From contig JAWKRG010000009.1 of NCBI GenBank assembly GCA_041389725.1, positions 310,001 to 374,000 of the forward strand: a stretch of DNA of 64,000 nt, written 5' to 3'. The translations under genes and the position numbers were made by a program. Under the pieces are notes generated by a model. That model saw only the letters and a program-made list of their open reading frames with translations, was not told the DNA's origin and did not search any database. Within the stretch, counting starts at the first letter, position 1. Each line of letters starts with the position of its first letter. This DNA is from Polyangiaceae bacterium (lineage in GTDB: Bacteria; Myxococcota_A; Polyangia; Polyangiales; Polyangiaceae). Shown here one piece after another: positions 7,913 to 15,933 of this stretch.

Positions 7913-9135
7913 GCGCTCGCGCTCGATTCTGCGTGCTGTTGCTGTTGGCGACGGGCTGCGGCGGCCACCGCGGCGAGGATGCTCATACGCCGTCGTCGCC
8001 CGCCCCGACGCCGCCGGCGAACCACATTGCACCGCCAATGCCCGCTGCGTCGAGCACGACGCCCATGGCGGGCGCTCCGCCCTGCGTGCCGGGCCCTGAC
8101 GGTCGCTGTCCGCCACCTCCTCCCACGTCGTCGTCGACGGCGGCCGGGCCCGTCGAGGCGCCGCCTCCACCCAAGCCCGGCACGGTGCGGGGTGGACTCG
8201 CTCGCGGCAGTGAAGACGCGGCCGATCGCGCGCTCTACGCTGGCGACCTCGCCCTGGACGCCGATCAGCTGAGTGACGCCAAGCGGCACTATGCGCGCGC
8301 GCGCGCCCTCGCTCCCAAAGATGCGGCGCCTCGCGTGGGGTTGGTGCGCGTGGCACTGGCGCAGTCGGGCGTGGTGACGGACTACGCCTCGGCGCCCGGC
8401 AACGCCAAGATGAAAGCATTGTTGAAAGAGCTGGCGGCGGCTCAGAAGCTCGACGGCGAATACGGTCCACTCTTCGTCGAGAAGGGACGCATCGAGCTGA
8501 TTCTGGGCAATGCACAAGGGGCGCTGGATGCCTTGCAGCGAGGCGTGGCGCTATTGCCCTTCGATCCCGAGGCGCACTCGGCGCTCGGCGTCGCGTTGAT
8601 CGCGACGGGCAAGAGTGAGCCAGCTTTGGAGCGCTTTCGTCGAGCCGCGCAGCTGGATCCCGACAATGCGGCTCGCCTCACCAACCTGGGAACCGCCTAC
8701 ATGATGCGCGGTCAGGTCGCAGATGCCGTGCGCGCTTACGAGCGCGCGGTGACCCTCGCGCCGAAAGACGCTCGCGCGCGCGGCGATCTGGGAACGGCGC
8801 TGTTGAGTTTGTCCAAGTTCGACGAAGCGTTGCCTCATCTGCAAGCCGCCGTGGATCTCGCGCCCGAGCGTGCCACTTTCTTGTCGAATCTTGGCTACGC
8901 CTACCAGCAGAAGGGTGAGTTGAAGAAGGCTCTGGCTCTGTTCGAACAGGCGCTGAAGAAGGACCCCAAGCTCGGCTCGGCATGGATCAACTTGGGCACG
9001 AGCAAGGCGCGTAGCGGCGACTATGACGGCGCCGAGAAGGCGTTCAAGAAGGCGCTGGAGCTCGATCCCAAGGATCCCCGCGCGCAGGCCAACCTCGACG
9101 AACTCAAGGCGCTCCGGCAACAGCCGAAACCTTGA
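7909..9135 (+). CDS. TPR-repeat lipoprotein
   Basis: A 408-residue lipoprotein whose signal peptide ends in the lipobox LLLATGC. A Pro/Ala/Ser-rich spacer (about 25-95) leads to at least six tetratricopeptide repeats (about 100-400), for example SALGVALIATGKSEPALERF, TNLGTAYMMRGQVADAVRAY and INLGTSKARSGDYDGAEKAF. TPR arrays act as protein-binding scaffolds. Its ATG overlaps the spoVR stop, so it belongs to the yeaH-spoVR operon, an unusual third member. It may tether a partner of that system at the envelope (inference). Confidence 0.9.
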   Translation: MSARARFCVLLLLATGCGGHRGEDAHTPSSPAPTPPANHIAPPMPAASSTTPMAGAPPCVPGPDGRCPPPPPTSSSTAAGPVEAPPPPKPGTVRGGLARGSEDAADRALYAGDLALDADQLSDAKRHYARARALAPKDAAPRVGLVRVALAQSGVVTDYASAPGNAKMKALLKELAAAQKLDGEYGPLFVEKGRIELILGNAQGALDALQRGVALLPFDPEAHSALGVALIATGKSEPALERFRRAAQLDPDNAARLTNLGTAYMMRGQVADAVRAYERAVTLAPKDARARGDLGTALLSLSKFDEALPHLQAAVDLAPERATFLSNLGYAYQQKGELKKALALFEQALKKDPKLGSAWINLGTSKARSGDYDGAEKAFKKALELDPKDPRAQANLDELKALRQQPKP

Positions 9136-9144
9136 ACCGCGCGT

Positions 9145-9216
9145 CTAGGCGCGCGTCGAGCGCTCTTGGCGGGATCAGACAATTGCAGGATCCACAGCAA
9201 GAACGCTCGAGCCTAG
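9145..9216. terminator. Long bulged stem-loop between convergent genes
   Basis: CTAGGC (9145-9150), a 5-base bulge, TCGAGCG (9156-9162), one mismatch and TCTTG (9164-9168) pair with CAAGA (9198-9202), CGCTCGA (9204-9210) and GCCTAG (9211-9216). The loop holds an inner GGATC/GATCC stem (9172-9176, 9189-9193). It sits between genes ending at 9135 (+) and 9235 (-). There is no T-run, so a bidirectional structural terminator is the best guess. Confidence 0.5.
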
Positions 9217-9234
9217 GGTAGCGGTTCCCAGCGC

Positions 9235-9975
9235 CTACTGACACTTGCCAGGGGTGTCCATCATTCCGCAGGCTGCGCCGCAGGGACACGCGAAGGCGCC
9301 CACACACTTCTGGTCAGGGGCGCATTCCTGATCCTTCCAGCAAGCGCCGGGGACGGGACTCTTGCATACGCCATTGACGCATGGGCTGTAGACGAAGTCG
9401 CCGCACTCCCAGTCCGTCTTGCAGCACAGAGGAGGCGGAGGCGGAGGTGGTGGCGGAGGCGGAGGCGGTGGACCCCCGCAGTAGCCGAGATGATCCGGCA
9501 CCTCACAGTCGGCGTCGCAGGGGCAGACGAAGGCGCCGATGCACGGGACGCCGGGCCCGCAGTCACTGTTGCGCCAACAAGCTCCAGGGCCTGGTGCCGC
9601 GAGGCAAACGCCGTTGATGCACTCGCTCCCCTTCGGATAGGGCGGCGCGGGGTCGTCCTCGTACCATTGTGGGCAGTCGCTATCGACGAAGCAGCAGGCT
9701 CCGCCGCCCCAACCGGCGCCACCCGCCCAGCCGGCACTGCCGCCCCAACCCGCGCTGCCGCCCCAACCCGCGCTTCCGCCCCAGCCAGCACTTCCTGCAG
9801 CGCTGCCTGTACCAGCGCTCCCCGCGTTCGCGCCGCTGCCGCTGAATGCACCGCTGCCGGCGACGTTGCCCGTGCCTGCCGCGTTGCCACTGCCGGCGTC
9901 CCCGCTGCCGTCGTTGGAGACGGAGCCGCCGCAGGCAACCATTCCGAGGGCGATCAATGAAAGAATCCGCTTCAT
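9235..9975 (-). CDS. Gly/Ser-rich, polyproline, cysteine-rich lipoprotein
   Basis: A 246-residue protein starting at MKRILSLIALGMVACGG, with a lipobox Cys at about 15. A Gly/Ser/Ala/Asn linker follows, then five imperfect GWGGSA-type repeats. Two cysteine-rich modules of the same kind (each with C-x-NSDC/KDQEC, GxxC and AFxCPC) are separated by an uninterrupted run of about 14 prolines at 9430-9472. The duplicated Cys modules suggest a disulfide-stabilised surface domain. Function is unknown. The in-frame extension to 10071 lacks signal-peptide logic, so the start at 9975 was chosen. The stretch 9976-10147 upstream holds nothing I recognise. Confidence 0.8.
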   Translation of the reverse strand: MKRILSLIALGMVACGGSVSNDGSGDAGSGNAAGTGNVAGSGAFSGSGANAGSAGTGSAAGSAGWGGSAGWGGSAGWGGSAGWAGGAGWGGGACCFVDSDCPQWYEDDPAPPYPKGSECINGVCLAAPGPGACWRNSDCGPGVPCIGAFVCPCDADCEVPDHLGYCGGPPPPPPPPPPPPPPLCCKTDWECGDFVYSPCVNGVCKSPVPGACWKDQECAPDQKCVGAFACPCGAACGMMDTPGKCQ

Positions 9976-10147
9976 GTAGGCGCGTGTTGCGAGACACGTG
10001 CCAGGGACACTGCGTGCACTTCCTGCGGTTTTGCTGGATGCCTGGCACACCGGGCGCCTCGGATGGCACACAGGTCAGGCACGGCGGGCATGCCGCTGCG
10101 CCTGCGCCAGACCGAGCCGTCGTGCTGTGGGGCCGAGACTACTGTCG

Positions 10148-11008
10148 CTACGCGGCGCGAGTTTGGCGGTGTGAGACGCGCTGCACGCCGAAGCGCACCA
10201 ACAGGACGAGCGGCAGGATGACCAGTAGCAACACCGGGATCAAGTAGCCCGCGAGTCGGACGCCACCGACGACGATTCCGCCGGAGACGTTGATGGCGTC
10301 GATCCAGGCGCGTTTGCCGGCACTCGTGATGGCGGAGGTGCTCGCCGTGACCAGCGGACGCTCGCGTTCGAAGGTCACATTGATCGTCGACAGGCTCACG
10401 TGGCTCTTCAGGTACTTCTGTCGCCCTTCGAGCTTCTCGATTTGACCTCGAACGTCGGCGAGTTGTTTTTCCACCTCGAGGGTGTCCTTCACGGTCGCGG
10501 CCTTGTCGAGGATGGCGAGATAGCGTTCTTCCAGTTTTCTCTGGGTCTTCAGTCGCGCTTCCAGGTCGACGAACTCCTCGGTCACGTCTTCACTGGAGAC
10601 CGATTCTGCGCCCACGTGGCTTCCGAGGCCCCGCAGTGCAGCGAGGGTGGCTTCGAAGCGCGCAGCGGGGACTCGAAGCTCCACATGCACGCTCTCGGGT
10701 CCCGCCTCCCCGGCGCTGCCTGCCTGCTCGGAGCTGACGACGTAGCCGCCCTGTTGCTTGGCGAGTTCCAGAGTCTTGCTCTGCGCAGCCGCGGGTGATG
10801 CGACGGAGATCCGAACCTGCGCGCGTTTGATCACCTGGCGGGCGACCTCGGGCAATCGACTCTCCGCAGCCTGGGTCGCGGGGGCGGCGTTGGCGGCTGG
10901 CGCCGCTCCACTCGGGCTACTGTCCTTCTGGCAGCCGACCAACCAAGGGGCGGCGGCGATGGCCAGTAGCGCTGCCAAGCGGATTCCGGAGGAACGGGCG
11001 GGCGTCAT
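10148..11008 (-). CDS. DUF4349 domain lipoprotein
   Basis: A 286-residue protein with a lipobox (APWLVGC) followed by an Ala/Pro/Ser spacer. The DUF4349 domain (about 60-265) shows AQVRISVASPAAAQSKTLEL, GGYVVSSEQ, LRVPAARFEATLAALRGLG, a coiled-coil stretch (about 150-210, LEARLKTQRKLEERYLAILD) and FVDLEARL. A C-terminal transmembrane helix (about 250-272, YLIPVLLLVILPLVLLVRF) follows. The family is envelope-anchored with no known activity. A GTG two codons upstream is an alternative start. It is divergent from the M48 protease gene, with 106 bp between them. Confidence 0.85.
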   Translation of the reverse strand: MTPARSSGIRLAALLAIAAAPWLVGCQKDSSPSGAAPAANAAPATQAAESRLPEVARQVIKRAQVRISVASPAAAQSKTLELAKQQGGYVVSSEQAGSAGEAGPESVHVELRVPAARFEATLAALRGLGSHVGAESVSSEDVTEEFVDLEARLKTQRKLEERYLAILDKAATVKDTLEVEKQLADVRGQIEKLEGRQKYLKSHVSLSTINVTFERERPLVTASTSAITSAGKRAWIDAINVSGGIVVGGVRLAGYLIPVLLLVILPLVLLVRFGVQRVSHRQTRAA

Positions 11009-11114
11009 GGCCACACAACGTTCGTGAGCGCGGTGGGCTTACAGCCGACCCCTGGCTGCCCTGGCCGCGGGTTTTCGCGTATCGTTGCGTCATCGCTAGG
11101 CCCGGGGAGGAAAG

Positions 11115-12569
11115 ATGAACCGTTCGTCGTTGTTGCTGCGAGGCATCGTCGCCATCCTGCTGCTCATAGGCTTCTACGTCCTGGCCCTCGGCATCGCCGC
11201 GGCCCTGCTGTGGCTGGTCTATGCCCAGGTGTTCTTGTTGGGGCATGTCAGCATCAAGCTCGCGCTGACTTGCGTGGTGCTCGCGGGAATGATCGTGTGG
11301 TCGGTCCTTCCGCGCCCGGACCGCTTCGAACCTCCGGGGCCGGAGCTGCGGGAAGCCGAGTATCCTGAGCTGTTCGAGCTCATTCGCAAGGTGGCACAGG
11401 CGACGGGTCAAGCCATGCCGCGCGAGGTGTATCTGGTCGCGGACGTCAACGCCTTCGTGGCGCAACGGGGCGGCGTGATGGGACTATTCAGTCGTCGCGT
11501 GATGGGTCTGGGGCTACCGCTTCTCACGCTGCTGACGGTGTCGCAGCTCGAAGCCGTGCTCGCCCACGAGTTTGGCCACTACCATGGCGGGGACACCAAG
11601 CTGGGGCCGTGGATCTACAAGACACGCAGCGCCATCGGACGCACCATCGTCTCTCTGGCGGAGTCCGGCAGCACCGTGGTGCGCAAGCCCTTCGAGTGGT
11701 ACGGAAACATGTTCTTGCGCGTGACCCATGCCATCTCCCGCAGCCAGGAGTTGGCGGCGGATGCGTTGGCAGCTCGTGTCGTGGGACCCACGCACCTGGC
11801 CGAGGGCCTCAAGGCGGTGCACGGCGGAGCCGCGGCATTCAACGCCTTTCTCAACGCGGAGTACCTACCGGTAGTTGAGGCAGGTTACCGCGCTCCCTTG
11901 GCCGAGGGGTTTCGTGATTTCGTTGGCTCCAAGCGTATCAGCGCGTTGGTCGGCGAACTCGTCATGAAGGAGCTCGAGGAAGCGAGTGACGATGCCTTCG
12001 ATACTCATCCGCCCCTGGCGCAGCGGGTCGCGTCAATCCAACAGCTCGGGGCGAAGGACACCAAGGCGGACATGCGCTCCGCTCTCGAGCTACTGGGCAA
12101 GAAGCACCTCGAGTCACGGCTGGTGACAGACGAGGTCGCGACGCTCAAGACGTTGCCGTGGTCCAAGGTCGCCGAGCAGGTCTTGCTGCCGCGCTGGAAG
12201 AAGCAATGGCAGGCAGTGGTGAGCGAGCTCGGAGCGGTTACCTTGAGCGAGCTCCCGCGGACCCCGGCCAAGTGTGGAAAGCTCGCCGCAAGACTCTTGA
12301 AGCAGGATTTGAGCGAAGTACCCGACGATGCCGCGCACATTGGTGCAGAGTTCGTGGCTGCAGCCCTCGCGTATCGTTTGGTGGATCAGGGCTGGCGTGT
12401 TCGCAATCGGGTGGGTCGCCCGACGGTGCTCAGCTGCGGGGACCTGCGGTTGAGCCCTTTCAAGGACTTCCATGCCGCTGCGTCGGGTGAGCTGAAGCCC
12501 CCGAAGCTCGAACAGCGCCTGATTGACGCAGGCGTGGCGGAGCTTCGCCTGTCCGATCCCCCGGATTGA
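11115..12569 (+). CDS. M48 family membrane-associated zinc metalloprotease
   Basis: A 484-residue protein with two N-terminal membrane helices (about 9-35 and 43-63). The Ste24/HtpX-type peptidase domain contains EVYLVADVNAFV, then the zinc motif HEFGH (His151, Glu152, His155) and the downstream third ligand in SRSQELAADALAAR (Glu about 212). DTHPPLAQRV follows, as is usual in M48. The C-terminal 170 residues are an extra domain I do not recognise. The start is supported by GGGGAGG just upstream. Likely membrane-protein quality control, from family knowledge. It is followed 40 bp later by marR, probably independent because an operator-like dyad sits there. Confidence 0.9.
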   Translation: MNRSSLLLRGIVAILLLIGFYVLALGIAAALLWLVYAQVFLLGHVSIKLALTCVVLAGMIVWSVLPRPDRFEPPGPELREAEYPELFELIRKVAQATGQAMPREVYLVADVNAFVAQRGGVMGLFSRRVMGLGLPLLTLLTVSQLEAVLAHEFGHYHGGDTKLGPWIYKTRSAIGRTIVSLAESGSTVVRKPFEWYGNMFLRVTHAISRSQELAADALAARVVGPTHLAEGLKAVHGGAAAFNAFLNAEYLPVVEAGYRAPLAEGFRDFVGSKRISALVGELVMKELEEASDDAFDTHPPLAQRVASIQQLGAKDTKADMRSALELLGKKHLESRLVTDEVATLKTLPWSKVAEQVLLPRWKKQWQAVVSELGAVTLSELPRTPAKCGKLAARLLKQDLSEVPDDAAHIGAEFVAAALAYRLVDQGWRVRNRVGRPTVLSCGDLRLSPFKDFHAAASGELKPPKLEQRLIDAGVAELRLSDPPD

Positions 12570-12587
12570 CGCCGCGGAGGCCTGAGG

Positions 12588-12607
12588 ATATTTCGCACAC
12601 GAAACAT
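12588..12607. promoter_or_regulatory. MarR operator-like dyad
   Basis: ATATTTCG (12588-12595) and CGAAACAT (12600-12607) form 8-bp arms with one mismatch around CACA, ending 2 bases before the marR ATG. Size and position fit a MarR autorepression site. Binding is inferred. Confidence 0.5.
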
Positions 12608-12609
12608 CC

Positions 12610-13104
12610 ATGCCGCCCACGAGCGAAGCTGCCCCGAGCCAGCAGGAGGCCCCCGAAGACGTCGACGCAATCGTCGAGGCCATCGTGTTTCTCTATACGG
12701 AGAGCCGTCGCATCACCAAAGGCGTTGCGGGGCGTTTCGGCCTGACCGGGCCGCAGCTTGCGGTGATCAAGATGCTGGAGCCCGTTGGCAAGCTCAGCCT
12801 CTCCGAGCTGTCGTGGAAGATCCGCGCACGCAACAGCACCGTCACCGGCATCATCGATCGCATGGAGCGCGACGGCTGGGTGGAGCGCCGGCGCTTCGAG
12901 GCGGATCGGCGCGTGGTGCACATCGCTTTGACGGCGAAGGGACGACGCCTCGCGTCGGGGATCTCCGTGGAACCCGTCAGCATTTTCCGGCGCGTGCTTT
13001 CGGAGTTGAGCGAACGAGACGCGCGCGAGCTGCGCCGTATCCTGACCAAGTTGGCTCGGCGGGTGCAAACCCTCGTGGCCCAGTTGCCTGAAGAAACCAG
13101 CTAG
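12610..13104 (+). CDS. MarR family transcriptional regulator
   Basis: A 164-residue regulator with a winged helix-turn-helix (about 50-115): PQLAVIKMLEPVGKLSLSEL, then SWKIRARNSTVTGIIDRMER as recognition helix and DGWVERRRFEADRRVVHIAL as wing, followed by TAKGRRL. Flanking helices form the dimer interface. It lies directly upstream (57 bp) of the BKACE enzyme gene in the same direction. A dyad just before its own start suggests autoregulation and probably control of the downstream enzyme. Confidence 0.9.
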   Translation: MPPTSEAAPSQQEAPEDVDAIVEAIVFLYTESRRITKGVAGRFGLTGPQLAVIKMLEPVGKLSLSELSWKIRARNSTVTGIIDRMERDGWVERRRFEADRRVVHIALTAKGRRLASGISVEPVSIFRRVLSELSERDARELRRILTKLARRVQTLVAQLPEETS

Positions 13105-13161
13105 AGCCCGCCATCGGGATCCGAGCCTGCCAAGACTACTCAACACCACACCAGGAGCCCC

Positions 13162-14028
13162 ATGAACCCCAAAGACCCCGACATCTGCGTCATCACTTGT
13201 GCGCTCACCGGCGTGCTGGCCAATCGCAGTCAGTGCTCGGGAATTCCTTACACCCCCGAGGAGATCGGCGAAGAGGCTCGGCGCGCCTACGAAGCGGGAG
13301 CCTCGGTGACGCACATCCACGCCCGCAACGACGACGGCACCCCGACCTTTTCGCCCGCGGTTTTCGCGCGCATCAAGGAGGAAGTGCGCAAGCGCAGCCC
13401 CATCATTCTCAACTATTCGACAGGCACTCTCGCCGACGACGTCAGCGAGCAGTGTACCTACATTCGGGAGACCAAGCCCGAGATCGCCGCGCTGAACATG
13501 GGCACCATGAACTACTCGAAGTACTCCAAGAAACGGAAGGACTTCGTCTTCGACATGGTGTTTCCCAACACCTACGAAAAGATCATCAAGCTGCTCTCGG
13601 CGATGAACGAGGCCGGCGTGAAGCCGGAACTCGAGTGCTTCGATAGCGGCCACACCCATGGAGTCTGGCCCCTAGTCGACATGGGCGTGCTGAAGCCGCC
13701 GCTGCAATACTCCTTCATCGTCAACGTGCTCGGTGGCATTCCGCCGCTGGTCGAAAGCCTCCAACTGCAGAGCAAACTGGTCGTCCCCGGCAGCGAATGG
13801 GAAGTGATCTGCATCAGTCACGGCCACTGGCGCATGTTGGGGGCCGGCTTGGTGCTTGGCGGCAACATCCGCACGGGCCTGGAAGATCACCTTTATCTGC
13901 CCAACGGCGAGATGGCGAAGAGCAACGGCGACATGGTGGAAGTGGCGGCGCGGCTCTGCCGAGACGTGGGTCGGCGCCCCGCGACGGTGGACGAGGCACG
14001 ACAAATCCTAGGGCTGCCCGCGGCTTGA
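13162..14028 (+). CDS. 3-keto-5-aminohexanoate cleavage enzyme-like protein (BKACE, DUF849)
   Basis: A 288-residue TIM-barrel enzyme of the beta-keto acid cleavage family, which condenses a beta-keto acid with acetyl-CoA to give acetoacetate and a CoA ester. Diagnostic segments are VITCALTGVLANRSQC at the N-terminus, the zinc-binding pair in VTHIHARNDDG, ILNYSTGT, MNYSKYSK, LECFDSGHTHGVWPLVDMG, and the C-terminal GGNIRTGLEDHLYLPNGEMA. Length matches the family. A clear AGGAG precedes the ATG. Its substrate cannot be deduced. The upstream MarR gene suggests that it is induced by a small molecule. Confidence 0.9.
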   Translation: MNPKDPDICVITCALTGVLANRSQCSGIPYTPEEIGEEARRAYEAGASVTHIHARNDDGTPTFSPAVFARIKEEVRKRSPIILNYSTGTLADDVSEQCTYIRETKPEIAALNMGTMNYSKYSKKRKDFVFDMVFPNTYEKIIKLLSAMNEAGVKPELECFDSGHTHGVWPLVDMGVLKPPLQYSFIVNVLGGIPPLVESLQLQSKLVVPGSEWEVICISHGHWRMLGAGLVLGGNIRTGLEDHLYLPNGEMAKSNGDMVEVAARLCRDVGRRPATVDEARQILGLPAA

Positions 14029-14147
14029 CGTCGCGCGGCGCAGCCATGCCGCTCGAACCGTCTGCGGCGCCCTGAGCTTCCGTGAGCGCAGGCGATTCGA
14101 GGGCGCGGCTGGCCGCCACTTCACGCGGGGCGGGAGCACCGACTGGG

Positions 14148-14822
14148 TCATGCCCCGCAGAAGTTTGCGCAGGTCGTCCCGGGTAGGAGCGTGAAGCACG
14201 ATTTCTGCCCGTTGCAGTCGCAACAGGTCGCGGCCGAACCGCACTGTACAGAGCCGCACAGTCCGCCCGTGCCACCGCTGCCACTCGTGCCGCCAGTTCC
14301 ACTCCCGCCACCGGAGCCCCCGCACACGGTCAGGTAGTCGCTGCAGCAGTCACCAAGGCTCACACATTGCGTGTCGCAGTAGCAGAGTCCGTTGTCGTCA
14401 GAGCCACAGTTGCCGACGCACGAGCCGCCGCTGCCGCTCGTGCCGCCCGTAGCGAAGCCGCCGCTGCCGCTCGTGCCGCCCGTAGCGAAGCCGCCGCTGC
14501 CGCTCGTGCCGCCCGTAGCGAAGCCGCCGCTGCCAGAGAACCCACTCGTGCCCCCGAAGCCGGTGCCACCGCTCGGCAGTGCGCCGCTTCCTCCCGTCGA
14601 CGCGCCTCCCGATGCTTGGGCGCCAAATCCGCCGAAGGCTCCGAATCCGCCAGCGCCACCACCGTCCGCGGCTACGCAGAAGCCCTGGCTGTCGCAGGTC
14701 TGACCGGCCGGGCAGGTGCCACCGTCCGCGCAGCTCACCCCTCCGCCCGACGGTCCGCTGGAACAGCCGACACTCAGTAGGCCAAGTGCGGACAGCAAGT
14801 AGATCTTCGAAGCCATGGTCAT
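14148..14822 (-). CDS. Somatomedin-B-like lipoprotein A
   Basis: A 224-residue lipoprotein (MTMASKIYLLSALGLLSVGC, lipobox Cys at about 20). A Cys-containing EGF-like stretch (CADGGTCPAGQTCDSQGFC) and a Gly-rich linker follow, with three exact 11-residue repeats (GFATGGTSGSG). Next is a module with the somatomedin-B cysteine pattern: SCVGNCGSDDNGLCYCDTQC, then LGDCCSDYLTVCG. A second Gly linker and a short C-terminal Cys cluster (CGSAATCCDCNGQKSC) end it. The same module occurs in the lipoproteins at 25132 and 26058. Probably a surface adhesion or binding protein; function inferred only. Confidence 0.82.
   Translation of the reverse strand: MTMASKIYLLSALGLLSVGCSSGPSGGGVSCADGGTCPAGQTCDSQGFCVAADGGGAGGFGAFGGFGAQASGGASTGGSGALPSGGTGFGGTSGFSGSGGFATGGTSGSGGFATGGTSGSGGFATGGTSGSGGSCVGNCGSDDNGLCYCDTQCVSLGDCCSDYLTVCGGSGGGSGTGGTSGSGGTGGLCGSVQCGSAATCCDCNGQKSCFTLLPGTTCANFCGA
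14425..14523 (-). repeat. Three exact 33-bp tandem repeats in the coding region
   Basis: Units at 14425-14457, 14458-14490 and 14491-14523 are identical and encode GFATGGTSGSG. The identity suggests recent slippage or unequal crossing-over, so linker length may vary between strains. Confidence 0.85.
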
Positions 14823-14967
14823 GCCCGCTGCATAGCAAGCTCCACGCCATGCGCAATGCCCGAAGGAAGCAGGGCTGCACCGAGGCGTCGGTGCCACATG
14901 AAGCTTTCAAGCTGCGGCCTCATCCCCCCAGGCGCCGCCGAGCTATGATGCGGCGCGGAGGACGCGG

Positions 14968-15753
14968 ATGCAGGAACGAGGCTACGCCCACATTTCGATC
15001 GAGCTCGACGCTGGCGTGCTGCGGGTCACACTCAATCGGCCGGACAAGCGCAACGCACTCGGATCGACGATGGTCAACGAGTTGCTCTACGCCCTAGACG
15101 ACGCGCTCTCCGACGACGAAGTGCGTGTGATCGTCATCACGGGCGCTGGGGCGGCCTTTTGCGCGGGGGGTGACTTCTCCCAGTTCACCGGCGCTGGCAG
15201 CGAGGATACCCTGCCGCCCAAGGGAGACTTCAAGGATCTCCTGCTGCGACTCTGGCGCAGCGACAAGCCCGTAGTGGCACGGGTGAACGGCCAGGCCATG
15301 GGTGGGGGGCTTGGGCTCGTCGCCGCCTGTACATTCGCCATTGCGAGCCAGGACGCGAAACTCGGCACGCCCGAGATCAACGTGGGCCTGTTTCCCTTCA
15401 TGATCGCAGCTGCGCTCGAGCGGCTGATGGGACGGCGAGCGCTGTACAAGATGATGCTCTTGGGCGAGCGCTTCGACGCGGCCACGGCCGTGAAGCTGGG
15501 CCTGCTCAACGAGGCCGTTCCCGCGTCCGAGCTCGATGCCGCGATCGAGCGCTTGACCACGGCCCTCCTGTCCAAGAGTCCGTTGACGCTCCGCCTGGGG
15601 ATGCGCGCGCTGGCCGAGACCGAGAACCTGAGCTTGGACGACAAGCTCCCAATCCTGGGACAGCGGCTGATGGAGTGTCTGGGAACCGAGGACGCTCGCG
15701 AAGGTCTTTCGGCGTTTCTGCAAAAGCGCGCGCCCGTTTGGACGGGGCGCTGA
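14968..15753 (+). CDS. Enoyl-CoA hydratase/isomerase (crotonase) family protein
   Basis: A 261-residue crotonase with VTLNRPDKRNALGSTMVNEL, the oxyanion-hole segment GAGAAFCAGGDFSQF, VVARVNGQAMGGGLGLVAAC and KLGTPEINVGLFP. The second catalytic-type Glu (in TPEI) is present. The first, normally in GGGCE, is replaced by Gly (GGGLG). A simple hydratase is therefore less certain, and an isomerase or other crotonase reaction is possible. GGAGG at 14957-14961 supports the start. It is divergent from the SMB-like lipoprotein gene. No other beta-oxidation gene is adjacent. Confidence 0.88.
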   Translation: MQERGYAHISIELDAGVLRVTLNRPDKRNALGSTMVNELLYALDDALSDDEVRVIVITGAGAAFCAGGDFSQFTGAGSEDTLPPKGDFKDLLLRLWRSDKPVVARVNGQAMGGGLGLVAACTFAIASQDAKLGTPEINVGLFPFMIAAALERLMGRRALYKMMLLGERFDAATAVKLGLLNEAVPASELDAAIERLTTALLSKSPLTLRLGMRALAETENLSLDDKLPILGQRLMECLGTEDAREGLSAFLQKRAPVWTGR

Positions 15754-15770
15754 GCGCGGGATTTCCGCGC
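15754..15770 (+). terminator. Short GC-rich hairpin after the crotonase gene
   Basis: GCGCGG (15754-15759) pairs with CCGCGC (15765-15770) across a 5-base loop, beginning immediately after the stop codon and followed by AGTTTCTC. A weak intrinsic terminator is plausible. Confidence 0.45.
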
Positions 15771-15933
15771 AGTTTCTCGAGGAAGCGTTCGCCTCCCTGC
15801 AGGCTGGCCAGGGGTCGGGGAAGGTCGGCCCCCCACGCCGCGTAGGAGGAGCGCCGGTGGGCTACCAGGCGTTCTTTGCCCCAGTGGGTCCGTCGCGGTG
15901 CGACCTCACTGCCCAGCGGAGACGGAGTCTTCC

